Assembly (NCBI RefSeq): GCF_016894385.1
Contig: NZ_CP069812.1
Span: 2,356,001 to 2,420,000 of the forward strand
From: Cupriavidus oxalaticus
Lineage (GTDB): Bacteria > Pseudomonadota > Gammaproteobacteria > Burkholderiales > Burkholderiaceae
Reading direction: 5' to 3'
Length of the DNA: 64,000 nucleotides
Position numbers and translations under genes: made by a program. Positions 1 through 12,282 of the stretch are shown in pieces (the first letter of the stretch is position 1; each line of letters starts with the position of its first letter). The notes beneath the pieces were generated by a model. That model saw only the letters and a program-made list of their open reading frames with translations. It had not been told where the DNA came from and ran no database searches.

Positions 1-58
1 TTGCTCTTGATATCTTCGTGGCCGGTCGGCCCGGATGGCCCGGATGGCAAATAAGGCT

Positions 59-78
59 CGGCCCGCTTGCGCGGGCCG
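59..78 (-). terminator. Possible terminator downstream of purA
   Basis: An 8-bp perfect GC stem (59-66 with 71-78) encloses a 4-nt loop. Read on the minus strand it is followed by a short T-containing stretch. It lies about 70 bases past the purA stop, so it probably ends the hisZ-purA transcript. The remaining bases 1-146 show no gene I can support. Confidence 0.45.
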
Positions 79-146
79 ATGGTCTGTTGCAGGCCGCGGC
101 GTTCGTGGCGCCGCGGCACTACTACGTCATGCTTCTGGTTGCCGGG

Positions 147-1505
<1,359 letters not shown>

Positions 1506-1572
1506 TTAAAAACGTATTCTACTCTTGTTGCAGGGCGATTCCCGATTTTTGGGCGGGATTGCTCGCCCGGCG

Positions 1573-2724
1573 TCAGCGCGGCACCACGGCCCAGCCGGAA
1601 TCCTGGCGCACCAGCTGGCGATCGCAGTTGAATTCGTCGAGCTCGTGGGTATGGCCGGGCAGCGACTGGATCACGATCTCGCCGGCCGCGCGCAGTGCGG
1701 AAATTGCCGCACGCAGTGCCGGATCCGCGTCCCAGGGCGCGAAAATCGCCTGGGCGCGCACTTCCACCGGTGACAGCGACGCCACTTCACGCAGGTCGAG
1801 CGAGAAGCCTGTCGCCGGGCGGGCGCGGCCGAAGGCTTCGCCCACCTTGTCATAGCGGCCGCCTCGGGCCACGTAGTTGGGCAAACCAGCCACGTAGGCC
1901 GCGAACATCACGCCACTGTGATAGTGGTAACCGCGCAGGTCCGACAGGTCGACATTGACGCTGGCGCCACGCACCTGCACCGCCAGCGCGGCCAGTTCGT
2001 CCAGCGCGCGGCCGATCGCCGGGCTCGCCGGCAGCGTGGCGCGGGCGCGGTCCAGCACTTCCACCCCTCCGTACAGCGTCGGCAGCGCCAGCAGCGCATC
2101 GCGTTCGGTCTGCGGCATGCCCACGGTCAGCTCGCGCAGCGCGGGCACGTCCTTGGTCTCGAGCGCGGCAAAGAGCGCGTCCTCGATCTTGCGGATCGAC
2201 GGCAGCCCCGCCAGCAGCGCTTCCAGGATGCCGGCATGGCACAGGTCGATGCGGATCTCCGACAAGCCCGCAGCCTGCAGCGCAGCCAGCATCAGTTCCT
2301 GGATCTCGACGTCGGCTTCGAGGCCGGCGTGGCCGTAGATTTCGGCGCCGATCTGGATCGGCTCGCGCGTGGCATGAAAGCCCGCCGGCCGGGCGTGCAA
2401 CACGTTGCCGGCATAGCACAGGCGGGTCACGCCGGGCCGGTTCAGCAGGTGGGCGTCGATGCGCGCGACCTGCGGCGTGATATCGGCACGCAGGCCCATG
2501 GTGCGGCCCGACAGCTGGTCCACCAGCTTGAGCGTGCGCAGATCGAGGTCATGGCCGGTACCGGTCAGCAGCGACTCCAGGTACTCCAGCATCGGCGGCA
2601 TCACCAGCTCGTAGCCGTAGGTGCGGAACAGGTCCAGCATGCGGCGGCGCAGTTCTTCGATCTTGCGCGCTTCCGACGGCAGCACGTCGGCAATGTTTTC
2701 TGGCAGCAGCCAATGGTTGGACAT
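1573..2724 (-). CDS. hisZ: ATP phosphoribosyltransferase regulatory subunit
   Basis: HisZ is a catalytically dead paralogue of histidyl-tRNA synthetase. It binds the short form of HisG and makes it active and histidine-sensitive in the first step of histidine synthesis. The 383-residue product has the class II synthetase fold ([14 protein letters not shown], then a GGRYD segment near residue 290) but lacks the C-terminal anticodon-binding domain, as expected for HisZ. I chose the ATG at 2724 because a purine-rich GAGAAGAGA lies just upstream; an open extension to 2796 has no such site. HisG is not in this window. The true HisRS gene is about 8 kb away at 10850-12244. Confidence 0.93.
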   Translation of the reverse strand: MSNHWLLPENIADVLPSEARKIEELRRRMLDLFRTYGYELVMPPMLEYLESLLTGTGHDLDLRTLKLVDQLSGRTMGLRADITPQVARIDAHLLNRPGVTRLCYAGNVLHARPAGFHATREPIQIGAEIYGHAGLEADVEIQELMLAALQAAGLSEIRIDLCHAGILEALLAGLPSIRKIEDALFAALETKDVPALRELTVGMPQTERDALLALPTLYGGVEVLDRARATLPASPAIGRALDELAALAVQVRGASVNVDLSDLRGYHYHSGVMFAAYVAGLPNYVARGGRYDKVGEAFGRARPATGFSLDLREVASLSPVEVRAQAIFAPWDADPALRAAISALRAAGEIVIQSLPGHTHELDEFNCDRQLVRQDSGWAVVPR

Positions 2725-2865
2725 GGTGAATCTCTTCTCGGTCATTCGGTTACCCCGCGGGCTCCGCGCCCGCGGTGCCGGGCCACGCCCGGGCACATTG
2801 TTGCCGCAGCCTTGCCTCGCCGCGCGCCCGGTCCATCACTCGGCAATGATGGCTCCAGCCGGACA

Positions 2866-2887
2866 AAACCCCGGCAAGCCGGGGTTT
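2866..2887 (-). terminator. Intrinsic terminator after hflC
   Basis: A 9-bp perfect stem (2866-2874 with 2879-2887) has a 4-nt loop and is followed on the minus strand by TTTTG. It lies about 30 bases past the hflC stop and before hisZ. It should therefore separate the hflKC transcript from hisZ-purA. Confidence 0.7.
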
Positions 2888-2918
2888 CGTCAATTCGCCA
2901 CACGGACTAGCGGACGTT

Positions 2919-3824
2919 CTAGCGGTTGCCTCCGGACCCGCCGGACGCCGCCGCGGCGCCGCCGCTGGAACGCATGTAGCGGAAGAACTCGGAATTGGGC
3001 TCCAGCACCAGCACGTCGCGCTTGTCGCGGAAGGTGTTGCGATACGCTTCCATGCTGCGCCAGAACTGCGCGAACTGCGGGTCGCGGCCAAAGGCATCGC
3101 CGTAGATCTGCGATGCCTTGGCATCGCCATTGCCCTTGATCACCTGGGCGTCGCGATAGGCCTCGGCCAGCACCACTTCACGCTGGCGGTCGGCGTCGGC
3201 GCGGATCTTTTCGCCCTCGGCGGCACCGGTGGAGCGCAGCTCGTTGGCCACGCGCTTGCGCTCTGCCTCCATGCGGCGGTACACCGATTCACTGATCGCC
3301 GGCAGCAGGTCGACGCGCTTCAGGCGCACGTCCAGGATCTCCACGCCCACCGACTTGGCGTATTCGACCATGCCGTTGCGGATAGCCTGCATCACCTGCT
3401 CGCGCTCGCCCGCGACCACGTCGGCCACGGTGCGCCTGCCGAACTCCTCGCGCGCCACCGCGTCGATACGCTGGGTCATGCGGTCCTGGGCGCCGCGCAG
3501 GTTGCCGCCGAAGGCAACGAAGAACTTGCGCGGATCGGTGATGCGCCATTTGACGAACCAGTCCACCACCATGCTCTTCTTCTCGGCGGTCAGGAAGCGC
3601 TCGTTGGCGGCCACGTCGATAGTCTGCAGGCGGCGGTCCATGAAGACCACGTTCTGGAACGGCGGCGGCAGCTTGAAATGCAGGCCGGGCTCGCGCACCA
3701 CCTGCTTGATCTCGCCGAAGGCGAACACCACGGCGAACTGGCGCTGGTCGACCACGAACAGCATCGACGACAGCACGGCCAGCAGGATGAAAAAGCCGAT
3801 CGAGAAGGAAATCAGTCGGTTCAT
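2919..3824 (-). CDS. hflC: FtsH-modulating membrane protein HflC
   Basis: HflC and HflK form a large membrane complex that surrounds the FtsH protease and controls its access to membrane substrates. The 301-residue product has one N-terminal membrane anchor (about residues 5-25), then an SPFH/band-7 domain and a charged helical region (residues ~190-240) that builds the cage wall. The C-terminus is a Gly/Ser/Ala-rich tail. The stop of hflK is only 11 bases upstream, so the two subunits are translated from one message. A strong terminator follows the gene. Confidence 0.96.
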   Translation of the reverse strand: MNRLISFSIGFFILLAVLSSMLFVVDQRQFAVVFAFGEIKQVVREPGLHFKLPPPFQNVVFMDRRLQTIDVAANERFLTAEKKSMVVDWFVKWRITDPRKFFVAFGGNLRGAQDRMTQRIDAVAREEFGRRTVADVVAGEREQVMQAIRNGMVEYAKSVGVEILDVRLKRVDLLPAISESVYRRMEAERKRVANELRSTGAAEGEKIRADADRQREVVLAEAYRDAQVIKGNGDAKASQIYGDAFGRDPQFAQFWRSMEAYRNTFRDKRDVLVLEPNSEFFRYMRSSGGAAAASGGSGGNR

Positions 3825-3835
3825 GACGGGTCTCC

Positions 3836-5191
3836 TCAGCGCGAGTCGCGGTCACGGTTGCGCAGCGATTCGCGCGACCGGGTATCCGGCGAAGTCTCGG
3901 GAGCCGGCGCCGGCGTGCCGGCGGCGCCCGGGCCAGGGGTGGCCCCACGGCCATCGCCGCCTTGCGCCATCAGCTTGTCCAGCGGCAGGTAGAGAAGGTT
4001 GTTGCCCTGGCGCGCGTCCACCAGCACCTTGGTCGAATTGGCGTAGATCTGCTGCATGGTTTCGAGATAAATCCGGTCGCGCGTCACCTGCGGCGCCTTG
4101 GCGTACTCGGCCTGGACCGAGCGGAAGCGCGAGGAATCGCCCTCGGCCTGTGCCACCACGCGGGAGCGGTAGGCCTCGGCCTCTTCCTTCAGGCGCGCCG
4201 CGGTACCCTTGGCGCGGGGGATGATGTCATTGGCATAAGCCTGGCCTTCGCTGATCGCGCGCTCGCGGTCCTGGCTGGCCTTGTTGACGTCATCGAAGGC
4301 CGCCTGCACCTGCTCGGGGGGCTGCACGCTCTGCACGTTGACCGACAGCACGCGGATGCCGGTCTTGTAGGCCGACAGGATGCCCTGAATCGACTTGGCC
4401 AGGCCCTGCGCGATCTGCTCGCGGTTCTCGTACAGCACCGCGTCCATCTTGTTGCGGCCGACGATCTCGCGCACCGAGGTCTCGGCGGCCTGGGTCACCA
4501 GTTCCTCGTCGCCGCCGCGATCGGTCTTGTTGAAGAACAGGAACTCGGTCGCGTCCTGGATGACGTACTGCACGGTGAAGCGCACGTCGATGATGTTCTC
4601 GTCCTGCGTCAGCATCGACGAGTCTTTCAGGTTGCTGTCCTTGATCGACGTGGTACGACCCACTTCGACCGAGCGCACCGCCGACAGGTTGACGATCTCG
4701 CCCGACTGGATCGGCCAGGGCGCCCGCCAGTTGATGCCGGGACCGGTCGAATACTTGAACTTGCCGAACTGCAGGATCACGGCGGTCTGGCCTTCCTGCA
4801 CCATGAAGAAGCCGCTGGCCAGCCAGATGCCGACCACCGCGGCCACGACCACTCCGACGCCAACGCCCGAGCCCTTGCCCGGGGTGCGCGGGCCGCCGAA
4901 GCCCTGGTTGCCGCCACCGCCGTTTTCCTTGCGGCCGAGCAGGCCGTTCAGGCGGCGGTTGAAGTCGCGCCACAGTTCGTCCAGATCGGGTGGGCCGCCA
5001 TCCTGCTGCGGGCGCTGGTTCTGCTGGCGGTTGTCGTCGCGGCCGTCCTTCTTCTCGTCGTCGTCGCCGTTGCGACCCCAGCGCGGATCGTTCAGCGAGA
5101 AGATGGCGCGCAGGCGCTGCCAGCCCGCGCGTGGCGCGAAGCGGCTGCCTGGTGTCAGGCTCGAATCAGCATTCCGGGGAAACTGGGGCAT
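3836..5191 (-). CDS. hflK: FtsH-modulating membrane protein HflK
   Basis: This is the partner of HflC in the FtsH-regulating SPFH complex. The cytoplasmic N-terminus is long, charged and rich in Asp, Gln and Asn (about residues 40-100). A glycine/valine-rich membrane segment follows at about 108-130, then the band-7 domain with conserved EGQTAVILQFG. The C-terminal tail is Gly/Pro-rich. I chose the ATG at 5191 (451 residues); an in-frame GTG at 5200 would add three residues, and neither has a clear ribosome-binding site. A TGC-TAGAAT extended -10 lies 37-42 bases upstream, so hflKC can be transcribed independently of hflX. Confidence 0.95.
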   Translation of the reverse strand: MPQFPRNADSSLTPGSRFAPRAGWQRLRAIFSLNDPRWGRNGDDDEKKDGRDDNRQQNQRPQQDGGPPDLDELWRDFNRRLNGLLGRKENGGGGNQGFGGPRTPGKGSGVGVGVVVAAVVGIWLASGFFMVQEGQTAVILQFGKFKYSTGPGINWRAPWPIQSGEIVNLSAVRSVEVGRTTSIKDSNLKDSSMLTQDENIIDVRFTVQYVIQDATEFLFFNKTDRGGDEELVTQAAETSVREIVGRNKMDAVLYENREQIAQGLAKSIQGILSAYKTGIRVLSVNVQSVQPPEQVQAAFDDVNKASQDRERAISEGQAYANDIIPRAKGTAARLKEEAEAYRSRVVAQAEGDSSRFRSVQAEYAKAPQVTRDRIYLETMQQIYANSTKVLVDARQGNNLLYLPLDKLMAQGGDGRGATPGPGAAGTPAPAPETSPDTRSRESLRNRDRDSR

Positions 5192-5227
5192 GAAGTGCAC
5201 GGGTCCGGGGAAGTTTGTAACAGGGGG

Positions 5228-5233
5228 ATTCTA
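5228..5233 (-). promoter_or_regulatory. Extended -10 element for hflK-hflC
   Basis: On the minus strand the sequence reads TGC followed by TAGAAT, an extended -10 hexamer. It would start transcription about 30 bases before the hflK ATG. No good -35 is visible, which is usual for extended -10 promoters. The same TGCTAGAAT string occurs upstream of ndk. Confidence 0.4.
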
Positions 5234-5354
5234 GCAGTCATCTGCGCCACATTTGCCCAAATCGCGGCCAATCGGTGGAAAGACGCTCTGAACCGGGGCT
5301 GCAGAAGCACTGCCGCGGCACCTGAGTCGCGCAAAACCGCCGCGCGACCGCGGC

Positions 5355-6617
5355 TCAGGAGCTGCGCCCGGCCCCCGCCTGGGCGCCCTCGCTTCCGTCA
5401 CCGCCACCGGCGCCGGCCGAGTCGTCGCTGTCGCTGCCGTCTTCATACAGATGAGCCTCGCCCAGCCGCGGATCGTATGCGGCGGGTTCCGGCGGACGGC
5501 TGGCCAGCCACTGGGCCACCTCGACCACCGATTCACGCAGGGCATCCAGGCCGATCCCTTCGCGGGCGCTCAGGAACACCCGCGTGGGAACGCCATCTTC
5601 ATCCCGCTCGATGCGCGGGCCCTGCTCCAGCAGTTCGGGCGCCGCATCGATCTTGTTCATCACCACGATCTGCGGGATGTCGGACGCGTCAATCTCGGCC
5701 AGCACGCGGTTGACCTGTTCGATCTGCTCATGGCGCACCGGGCTGGATGCATCGACCACATGAAGCAGCAGGTCGGCGTGGACCGTTTCCTCGAGCGTGG
5801 CACGGAACGCCGCCACCAGCTGCGTGGGCAGGTCGCGGATAAATCCGACCGTGTCGGACAGCACCACGTTGCCGAGCCCGTCCAGGAACAGCCGGCGCGA
5901 GGTGGTATCGAGCGTGGCGAAGAGCTGGTCGGCCGCATAGGCACGCGCCTTGGTCAGCGCATTGAACAGCGTCGACTTGCCGGCGTTGGTATAGCCCACC
6001 AGCGAAATGCTGAGCGTATCGTTGCGCGCGCGTGCACGCCGCTGCGTGCTGTGCTGGCGCTGCAGCCGCGACAGGTCCGATTTGAGCCGCTTGGCGCGGT
6101 CGTCCAGCATGCGTCGGTCCAGTTCGAGCTGGCGCTCGCCGGGGCCGCCGCGCACGCCGATACCGCCCTTCTGCCGCTCCAGGTGGCTCCACGCGCGCAC
6201 CAGCCGCGAGGCCCGGTACTGCACCTGCGCCAGCTCGACCTGCACCTTGCCGACGTGGCTCTGTGCACGCTGCCCGAAGATATCCAGGATCAGGCCGGTA
6301 CGGTCGATCACGTGGCGGTTCAGGAAGCGCTCGAGGTTGCGCTGCTGCGCCGGGCTGAGTGCGTGGTTGAACACGACCACGTCGGCATCGAGCGCGTCGG
6401 CGGCTTCCTTCAGTTCCTCGGCCTTGCCCGAGCCGATGAACAGCGCCGGGTCCGGCCGCGAGCGGCGGCCCGTCAGCGTATGCACCGGCAGCGAGCCGGC
6501 GGTGGAGGTCAGCAAGGCAAGCTCGCTGAGGCTTTCCTCGAAGTCGTGCTTGCCGAAATCGACGCCGACGAGGATGGCGCGCGACGGGGCAGTGTTGGAA
6601 GTAGCTCTGGGATCCAA
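5355..6617 (-). CDS. hflX: Ribosome-splitting GTPase HflX
   Basis: HflX binds the 50S E/A-site region and splits stalled or hibernating ribosomes, for example after heat stress. The 420-residue product has the N-terminal HflX domain, the glycine-rich GGIGVRGGPGE segment (about 151-161), a coiled stretch, then a GTPase domain with P-loop GYTNAGKST at 208-216, the DTVGF switch and NKID for guanine recognition. The C-terminal tail is acidic and Gly/Ala-rich. The only upstream start is a TTG at 6617; no in-frame ATG lies near the N-terminus, so translation may be weak. hfq is about 290 bases upstream on the same strand, a common hfq-hflX pairing. Confidence 0.94.
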   Translation of the reverse strand: MDPRATSNTAPSRAILVGVDFGKHDFEESLSELALLTSTAGSLPVHTLTGRRSRPDPALFIGSGKAEELKEAADALDADVVVFNHALSPAQQRNLERFLNRHVIDRTGLILDIFGQRAQSHVGKVQVELAQVQYRASRLVRAWSHLERQKGGIGVRGGPGERQLELDRRMLDDRAKRLKSDLSRLQRQHSTQRRARARNDTLSISLVGYTNAGKSTLFNALTKARAYAADQLFATLDTTSRRLFLDGLGNVVLSDTVGFIRDLPTQLVAAFRATLEETVHADLLLHVVDASSPVRHEQIEQVNRVLAEIDASDIPQIVVMNKIDAAPELLEQGPRIERDEDGVPTRVFLSAREGIGLDALRESVVEVAQWLASRPPEPAAYDPRLGEAHLYEDGSDSDDSAGAGGGDGSEGAQAGAGRSS

Positions 6618-6908
6618 GGGATGGCGCGAATGCGCTGGGAGAATGCGCTGGGAATTAGGAATAGCCAGGAATAGCGAAATGCTTTCCGATGGTTTCAGGG
6701 GGATGGCCGGCGGAAGTCCCGCCCTGCCCTGTCCCCAGCCGGGGCGGCTACCCGCACCGGGCGGGAGGCCGCGGCGACGAGATGTGCCGCCACTCCGGCA
6801 GGCACCGGCCGCGCTGGCGCACCGGTACCGGGCATCGGTGCAGCCCTGTGGGGCGCCAGGCCGATGCCTTGGGTCGGCGACCGCAGGTTTCCGCGGCCGC
6901 GAGGCAGA

Positions 6909-7148
6909 TCAGTTCTCGGAGGAATCATCCACGCGGAAGTTGACTGCGCGCGCCGGAACGACGGTGGAAATCGCATGCTTGTAGACCATCTGCGTCACGG
7001 TGTTACGCAGCAGCACGACGTACTGATCGAACGATTCGATATTGCCTTGCAGCTTGATGCCATTGACGAGGTAGATGGACACCGGCACGTGCTCTTTGCG
7101 CAGCGCGTTCAGGAACGGGTCTTGTAGCAGTTGCCCTTTGTTGCTCAT
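6909..7148 (-). CDS. hfq: RNA chaperone Hfq
   Basis: Hfq is a hexameric Sm-like protein that pairs small RNAs with target mRNAs. The 79-residue product has the Sm1 region ([19 protein letters not shown], then KLQG) and the Sm2 motif YKHAIS, followed by a short acidic C-terminal tail typical of betaproteobacteria. I chose the ATG at 7148 because it gives the canonical [14 protein letters not shown] start and has GGAG eight bases upstream; the frame is open for 20 more codons but that extension is not conserved family sequence. About 210 bases separate it from der upstream, enough for its own promoter. Confidence 0.97.
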   Translation of the reverse strand: MSNKGQLLQDPFLNALRKEHVPVSIYLVNGIKLQGNIESFDQYVVLLRNTVTQMVYKHAISTVVPARAVNFRVDDSSEN

Positions 7149-7360
7149 GGCACACTCCAAATTTATAGGTTTAGTGGTGAATGATGGGGATGGAAATCCC
7201 CGGTTCAAGTCAGTCGGCGCAAAAACGCGCCAGAAAAAAGATCAAAAAACGGTACCAAGTCGGCGTCAATGCACAGGGAACCCCCTGCTACCGTGAATTT
7301 AGCCGCAGTTCCAAACGAACGCAAACGAAAACTGGCCCCGCCAAGGATCCTATTCCGGAC

Positions 7361-8704
7361 TCAATCCTTCGAGTCCGCGTACGGATTTTTGTTCGTACGG
7401 AATTCGATGCGCAGAGGGGTGCCCTTGAGCTTGAATGCCGCACGGAAACGGTTTTCCAGGTAGCGCCGATAGGTCTCCGCAACCCCCGACAGCGCGTTGC
7501 CATGGACCACGATGATCGGCGGGTTCGAGCCACCCTGGTGCGCATAGCGCAGCTTGGGGCGCGACGCGCCGACGCGCTTGGGCTGCTGGAATTCCACGGC
7601 TTCCTGCAGCACGCGCGTCAGCTGCGGCGTCGGCAGCTTGACCATGGCCGCGGCATAGGCGTCGTCGACGGAACGCATCAGCGCGCCGATGCCGGTGCGC
7701 TCGCGCGCCGACACAAAGTGGAAATTCGCGAAACTCAGGAATTGCAGCTTGCGCTCGAGGTCATGCTTGATGCGGTCGCGGGCATGGCCGTCCAGCCCGT
7801 CCCATTTATTGACGCCGACCACCAGCGCGCGTCCGGATTCAACGATAAAGCCGGCAATATGCGCGTCCTGGTCGGAAATGTCCTGTTGCGCATCCAGCAG
7901 CAGGATCACGACGTTGGCATCGGCGATCGATTGCAGCGTCTTGACCACTGAAAATTTTTCAATCGCCTCGAACACCTTGCCGCGCCGGCGCAGGCCCGCC
8001 GTATCGATCAGCGTATAAGGCTTGCCGCCGCGTTCGAATTCCACGTAGATGGCGTCGCGGGTCGTGCCCGGCATGTCGAACGCGATCACGCGCTCTTCGC
8101 CGATCAGCGTGTTGACCAGCGTGGACTTCCCCACATTGGGGCGCCCGACGATGGCGATCTTGACGCCCTTGCCGTCCTGGGGCTCTTCCGCGGCCAGTTC
8201 CGGGCGCTCCTGCACCGCCAGCTCGATCGCTTCGTCGACCAGTTCGCGCACGCCATCGCCGTGGGCAGCGGAGATCGCGTACGGATCGCCCATGCCGAGC
8301 TCGTAGAAATCCGCGGCGACCGAGGTGTACTTCATGCCCTCGGCCTTGTTGACCGCCAGCATGATGCGCCGGCCGGTCTTGCGCAGGTAGTCGGCAATGG
8401 CGCGGTCCTGCGGCGCCAGGCCGAGGCGGCCGTCGACGATGAAGATCACCACGTCGGCCTCGACCACCGCCTGCTTGGTCTGCTTGGCCATCTCGGCGAC
8501 GATGCCTTCCTTGACCACCGGCTCGAAGCCGCCGGTGTCGATGGCAATGAACGGACGCTCGCCGACGCGGCCCTCGCCATAGTGGCGGTCGCGCGTCAGG
8601 CCCGGCAGGTCGGCGACGAGGGCGTCGCGCGAGCGGGTCATGCGGTTGAATAGCGTCGACTTCCCCACATTGGGACGGCCGACAAGTGCGATAACTGGTT
8701 TCAT
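7361..8704 (-). CDS. der: Ribosome assembly GTPase Der (EngA)
   Basis: Der is an essential double GTPase needed for 50S subunit maturation. The 447-residue product has two tandem GTPase domains with identical P-loops GRPNVGKST at residues 9-17 and 187-195, each with a DTGG or DTAG switch and NK(A/W)D-type specificity motifs. A C-terminal KH-like domain follows. The ATG at 8704 puts the first beta strand directly at the N-terminus, as in the family; the open frame continues 47 codons upstream without family sequence. bamB lies about 225 bases upstream on the same strand, a conserved neighbour. Confidence 0.97.
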   Translation of the reverse strand: MKPVIALVGRPNVGKSTLFNRMTRSRDALVADLPGLTRDRHYGEGRVGERPFIAIDTGGFEPVVKEGIVAEMAKQTKQAVVEADVVIFIVDGRLGLAPQDRAIADYLRKTGRRIMLAVNKAEGMKYTSVAADFYELGMGDPYAISAAHGDGVRELVDEAIELAVQERPELAAEEPQDGKGVKIAIVGRPNVGKSTLVNTLIGEERVIAFDMPGTTRDAIYVEFERGGKPYTLIDTAGLRRRGKVFEAIEKFSVVKTLQSIADANVVILLLDAQQDISDQDAHIAGFIVESGRALVVGVNKWDGLDGHARDRIKHDLERKLQFLSFANFHFVSARERTGIGALMRSVDDAYAAAMVKLPTPQLTRVLQEAVEFQQPKRVGASRPKLRYAHQGGSNPPIIVVHGNALSGVAETYRRYLENRFRAAFKLKGTPLRIEFRTNKNPYADSKD

Positions 8705-8928
8705 GCAATAAACGGAAACGGGGGCCGGCACCTGCCGCCCCCCGGTTACTCCGGAGTCAATGGATCCGACGGCACGCGCACCCGGTGGGCGCGCCTGCCG
8801 CTTGTCCTGTCGGGGCGCGGCGCCGGTCAGCGACCCGCTGCGCAAATTGCCGCACGACCAGGGATCATGCTACCGGATTCGGCGCGCACCGTACCGACAG
8901 GTGTACGGCAGCGCGCACTGCTTGCTGG

Positions 8929-10104
8929 TCAGCCCGGCTGGAACCCGAAGACGTCGCCGTCGCGGGTCTGGATCACCAGCGTCTGCCCCGCCACCACCGG
9001 CGCGGCGGTAATGGCGCTGCCATCGGTCTTCATGCGGGCGACGACCTGGCCGTCCTCGCGCGACAGGAAGTGGACATAGCCTTCGAAGTCGCCCATCACC
9101 ACCGAGCGACCAAGTGCCAGCGGCGCACCCAGGCGGCGGTTGCGCATCTGGTCGTTCTTCCAGCGCTCGCTGCCGTTCTGGCGGTCGAAGGCATGCACGA
9201 CCGACCGCTCGTCACTGGCGTAGATCGCATTGTCATCCTGCGCGGGGCCGCTCGGCGACGAGAAATCCTTGCCCCACTGCGGCTGGCCGGTGGCCAGCTC
9301 CAGGCAGGCCACGCGCCCCTGGAAAGTGGTGGCGCAGACCTGGCGGCCGCTGATCATCGGCTGGCCGGTGACATCGTTCAGGCGCTCGATCTCGGACACG
9401 CCCTTGGGATAGGAGATCGTGCTTTCCCAACGCAGCACGCCGTTGCCCGGCGTCAGCACGCCCAGCTTGCCGCCGGGAAAGCCCATCACGATGCCGTCGC
9501 CGGCAAACGCCATGCCCATTGCGGCACGCAGGTTCAGCGGCGTCTGCGAGCGCTGGTAGATCCAGCGGCGCTCGCCGGTCTCGGCGTCGAGGCCGAACAC
9601 GCGCGTGTCGGTGGTGCGCACCACCACCAGGCCGTTGCCGACCAGCGGCGCGGACAGCACCTCGCCGTTGACCTGCTTCTTCCAGATCTGCTTGCCGCTG
9701 GCGTCAAAGGCGTAGATCGCGCCCTTCTCGCCGGCGACCGCGGTCACGGAGCCATCGCTGCCGGGGCCGGAGGTCAGGTCGAGGTCGGTCTTGGCCTTCC
9801 ACAGCACGCGCCCGGAGGCGCCTTCCAGCGCCATCACGTTGCCGTTGTTGGACGACACATAGACATTGTTGCCCGCCGCGGCCGGCTGCATCGAATACGG
9901 GCCGCTCTTGCCCACATCGGCCTTCCACGCCTGGCGCACCGTCAGCGTGGCCGAAACCGGCTTCAGTTCGGCGGGCGGGTGCTTGTTTTCCTTGCTGAAC
10001 AGCGCGCAGCCGCCCAGCGCGGCCAGGCAGGCTGCCGCCACCAGCGCGCGGGTCATGGTGCGGACGGGCTGGCGATGTACGGCACGGGAAAGCACTGACG
10101 TCAT
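8929..10104 (-). CDS. bamB: Outer membrane assembly lipoprotein BamB
   Basis: BamB is a beta-propeller lipoprotein of the BAM complex, which inserts beta-barrel proteins in the outer membrane. The product has an N-terminal signal with the lipobox LAALGGC and then repeated PQQ-like blades (for example [25 protein letters not shown]). I chose the ATG at 10104 (391 residues). An internal ATG at 10056 would give a shorter signal peptide with the same lipobox and cannot be excluded. The yfgM-like gene ends about 47 bases upstream, and the two are usually coexpressed. Confidence 0.94.
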   Translation of the reverse strand: MTSVLSRAVHRQPVRTMTRALVAAACLAALGGCALFSKENKHPPAELKPVSATLTVRQAWKADVGKSGPYSMQPAAAGNNVYVSSNNGNVMALEGASGRVLWKAKTDLDLTSGPGSDGSVTAVAGEKGAIYAFDASGKQIWKKQVNGEVLSAPLVGNGLVVVRTTDTRVFGLDAETGERRWIYQRSQTPLNLRAAMGMAFAGDGIVMGFPGGKLGVLTPGNGVLRWESTISYPKGVSEIERLNDVTGQPMISGRQVCATTFQGRVACLELATGQPQWGKDFSSPSGPAQDDNAIYASDERSVVHAFDRQNGSERWKNDQMRNRRLGAPLALGRSVVMGDFEGYVHFLSREDGQVVARMKTDGSAITAAPVVAGQTLVIQTRDGDVFGFQPG

Positions 10105-10151
10105 AAGGTTACGGTCCTGGTTTTGCGTGATGCCACAAAGCGCGCGCGGCA

Positions 10152-10784
10152 TCAGGCCGCGCCCAGCGCATCGAGCTTGAACTGGATGATCTGGCGCGTG
10201 GCCGGCTCGGCCTCGCCCAGCTTGTCCAGCGCCTTGCGATAGGCCGCACGCGCGTCATCGCGCTTGTCCTGCGCGGCGAGCAGGTCGCCGCGGCGGTCGG
10301 CGTACAGCGACGCGAACGCTGCCGGCGGTTCGTCCTTCAGCAGCGCCAGGCCCTGGTCATAGGCCTTTTCGTCGAGCAGCACGCCGGCCAGGCGCACCCG
10401 CGCCAGGTGCGCGTATTCTTCGTCGCCGTGGTCGACGGCCCACTGCAGCTGGGTCTTGGCCGCGGCCAGGTCGCCCGCGTCGTACAGCACGCGGCCGGCG
10501 ACCAGCGCACTCATCTGGCCATAGGCGGTACGCCCGAACTTGTCTTCGAGGTCGGTTGCGGCGCGCTTGATGCGTTCGATATCGCGCGCCTCGGCGGCCT
10601 TGAGCACCTGCTCGTACAGCACCGCGGCCTCGCCGGCCTGCTTGCGCTCCCAGTATTTCCAGCCATTCCAGCCGGCGAATGCCAGCAGCGCGATGATGAG
10701 CGCCCAGGTCAGGGCGTTGCCGTACTGGCGCCACCACGCCTTCAGATTCTCAAGCTGTTCCTGTTCTTCTAGATCGTAAGCCAT
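10152..10784 (-). CDS. YfgM-family periplasmic TPR protein
   Basis: The 210-residue protein has a short cytosolic N-terminus, one membrane helix (about residues 24-43) and a periplasmic domain of tetratricopeptide-like helices, matching the YfgM/TPR_21 family. In E. coli YfgM associates with the SecYEG-PpiD exit site and helps hand over secreted proteins; that role here is by family only. It sits between hisS and bamB with gaps of about 65 and 47 bases, the usual order in proteobacteria. The ATG at 10784 gives the family-typical [10 protein letters not shown] start. Confidence 0.88.
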   Translation of the reverse strand: MAYDLEEQEQLENLKAWWRQYGNALTWALIIALLAFAGWNGWKYWERKQAGEAAVLYEQVLKAAEARDIERIKRAATDLEDKFGRTAYGQMSALVAGRVLYDAGDLAAAKTQLQWAVDHGDEEYAHLARVRLAGVLLDEKAYDQGLALLKDEPPAAFASLYADRRGDLLAAQDKRDDARAAYRKALDKLGEAEPATRQIIQFKLDALGAA

Positions 10785-10849
10785 GTCGAGGCAATCACCT
10801 GCGTTGGTTAGATACGGGCGTCGTGGATGACGGTGCGGCCGATGTGCGC

Positions 10850-12244
10850 TTATTCGCTGGCGCCGACCATGGCGTCGATCAGGTAGTCGACCAGGCCCTC
10901 GGCCTGCACGGTGGCCTGTTGCCCACCGCCTTCGGCCTGATCGCGCTGGCGAAGTTCCTTGACCTGGACCACGCCAGCGGCCACTTCGTCGTCGCCAATG
11001 ATAACGGCATAGGCTGCGCCACTTTGGTCGGCGCGCTTCATCTGCGACTTGAAGCTGCCGCCCTTGCCGTCGGGGCTGGCATGCAGCACCACGTCGAGGC
11101 CGGCGTCGCGCAGCCGCTCGGCCGCGACCATGGCCTGCTGCGCGGCGGCTTCGCCCTGGTGCACGAGGTAGACATCGCACCCCACGGCGTCGGGCACCAC
11201 GCCCTCTTCGCGGATCAGTTCGATGATGCGCTCGACGCCCATGGCCCAGCCGCAGGCCGGAGCCGGCTTGCCGCCCATCTGCGCGATCAGCGGGTCATAG
11301 CGGCCACCGCCGGCAATGGTGCCCTGCGCGCCAAGCTTGTCGGTGATCCACTCGAACACCGTCAGGTTGTAGTAATCCAGCCCGCGCACCAGGCGCGGAT
11401 TGATCTTGAACGGGATATTGTTGGCCTTGAGCAGGCGCTGCACGCCCTCGAAGTGAGCCAGCGACTCTTCGCCCAGGAAATCGATCAGCTTGGGCGCGTT
11501 GGCCGCCATTTCCTGCAGCGCCGGATTCTTGGTGTCCAGCACGCGCAGCGGGTTGGTGTACAGGCGGCGCTTGCTGTCCTCGTCCAGGATGTCCTGGAAG
11601 CCCTCCAGGTACTTGATCAGCTCCTCGCGGTGGGCGGCACGTTCATTGGCCTGCCCCAGCGAATTGATCTCCAGGCGCACGCCGACCAGGCCCAGGTCGT
11701 CCCACAGGCGCTGGCACATCAGGATGATCTCGGCGTCGACGTCCGGACCGGCGAAGCCCAGCGCCTCGGCGCCCAGCTGGTGGAACTGGCGATAGCGGCC
11801 GCGCTGCGGGCGCTCGTGGCGGAACATCGGACCGGTGTACCACAGGCGCTTGGGGCCGTCGTACAGCAGGTTGTGCTCGATGGTCGCGCGCACGGCGGCG
11901 GCGGTGCCTTCGGGACGCAGCGTCAGCTGCTCGCCGTTGAGCGCATCGGTGAAGGAGTACATCTCCTTCTCGACGATATCGGTCACCTCGCCGATGCCGC
12001 GCACGAACAGTTGCGTGTGCTCGACGATCGGCGTGCGCAGCTGCTGGTAGCCGTAGGCGCGCAGCATGGCGCGCGCGGCATTCTCGAAATGCTCCCACAG
12101 CGGCGCGTCGGCCGGCAGCATGTCGTTCATGCCCTTCACGCCCTGCAGGGCCTTGGCGGGCTTCCCCTTCTGCTCGGCCTTCAGTTCGGCTTTCGGTTCA
12201 GTCTTGGCAGCGCCCGTGGCGGCTGCGTTGTCGGATTGCGTCAT
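10850..12244 (-). CDS. hisS: Histidyl-tRNA synthetase
   Basis: This class II synthetase charges tRNA-His. The 464-residue product has motif 2 with [15 protein letters not shown], the histidine-specific LVRGLDYY and GGRYD motifs, and a C-terminal anticodon-binding domain. Its first ~30 residues are an Ala/Lys-rich extension before the conserved [10 protein letters not shown] start of the catalytic domain, longer than in E. coli. An internal start is possible, but no clear ribosome-binding site favours one. It is 38 bases downstream of ispG in the same operon-like block. Confidence 0.97.
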   Translation of the reverse strand: MTQSDNAAATGAAKTEPKAELKAEQKGKPAKALQGVKGMNDMLPADAPLWEHFENAARAMLRAYGYQQLRTPIVEHTQLFVRGIGEVTDIVEKEMYSFTDALNGEQLTLRPEGTAAAVRATIEHNLLYDGPKRLWYTGPMFRHERPQRGRYRQFHQLGAEALGFAGPDVDAEIILMCQRLWDDLGLVGVRLEINSLGQANERAAHREELIKYLEGFQDILDEDSKRRLYTNPLRVLDTKNPALQEMAANAPKLIDFLGEESLAHFEGVQRLLKANNIPFKINPRLVRGLDYYNLTVFEWITDKLGAQGTIAGGGRYDPLIAQMGGKPAPACGWAMGVERIIELIREEGVVPDAVGCDVYLVHQGEAAAQQAMVAAERLRDAGLDVVLHASPDGKGGSFKSQMKRADQSGAAYAVIIGDDEVAAGVVQVKELRQRDQAEGGGQQATVQAEGLVDYLIDAMVGASE

Positions 12245-12282
12245 TCTGTTCTTGTCAGCTTCTCGGGCCCGGCCGGTGCGGC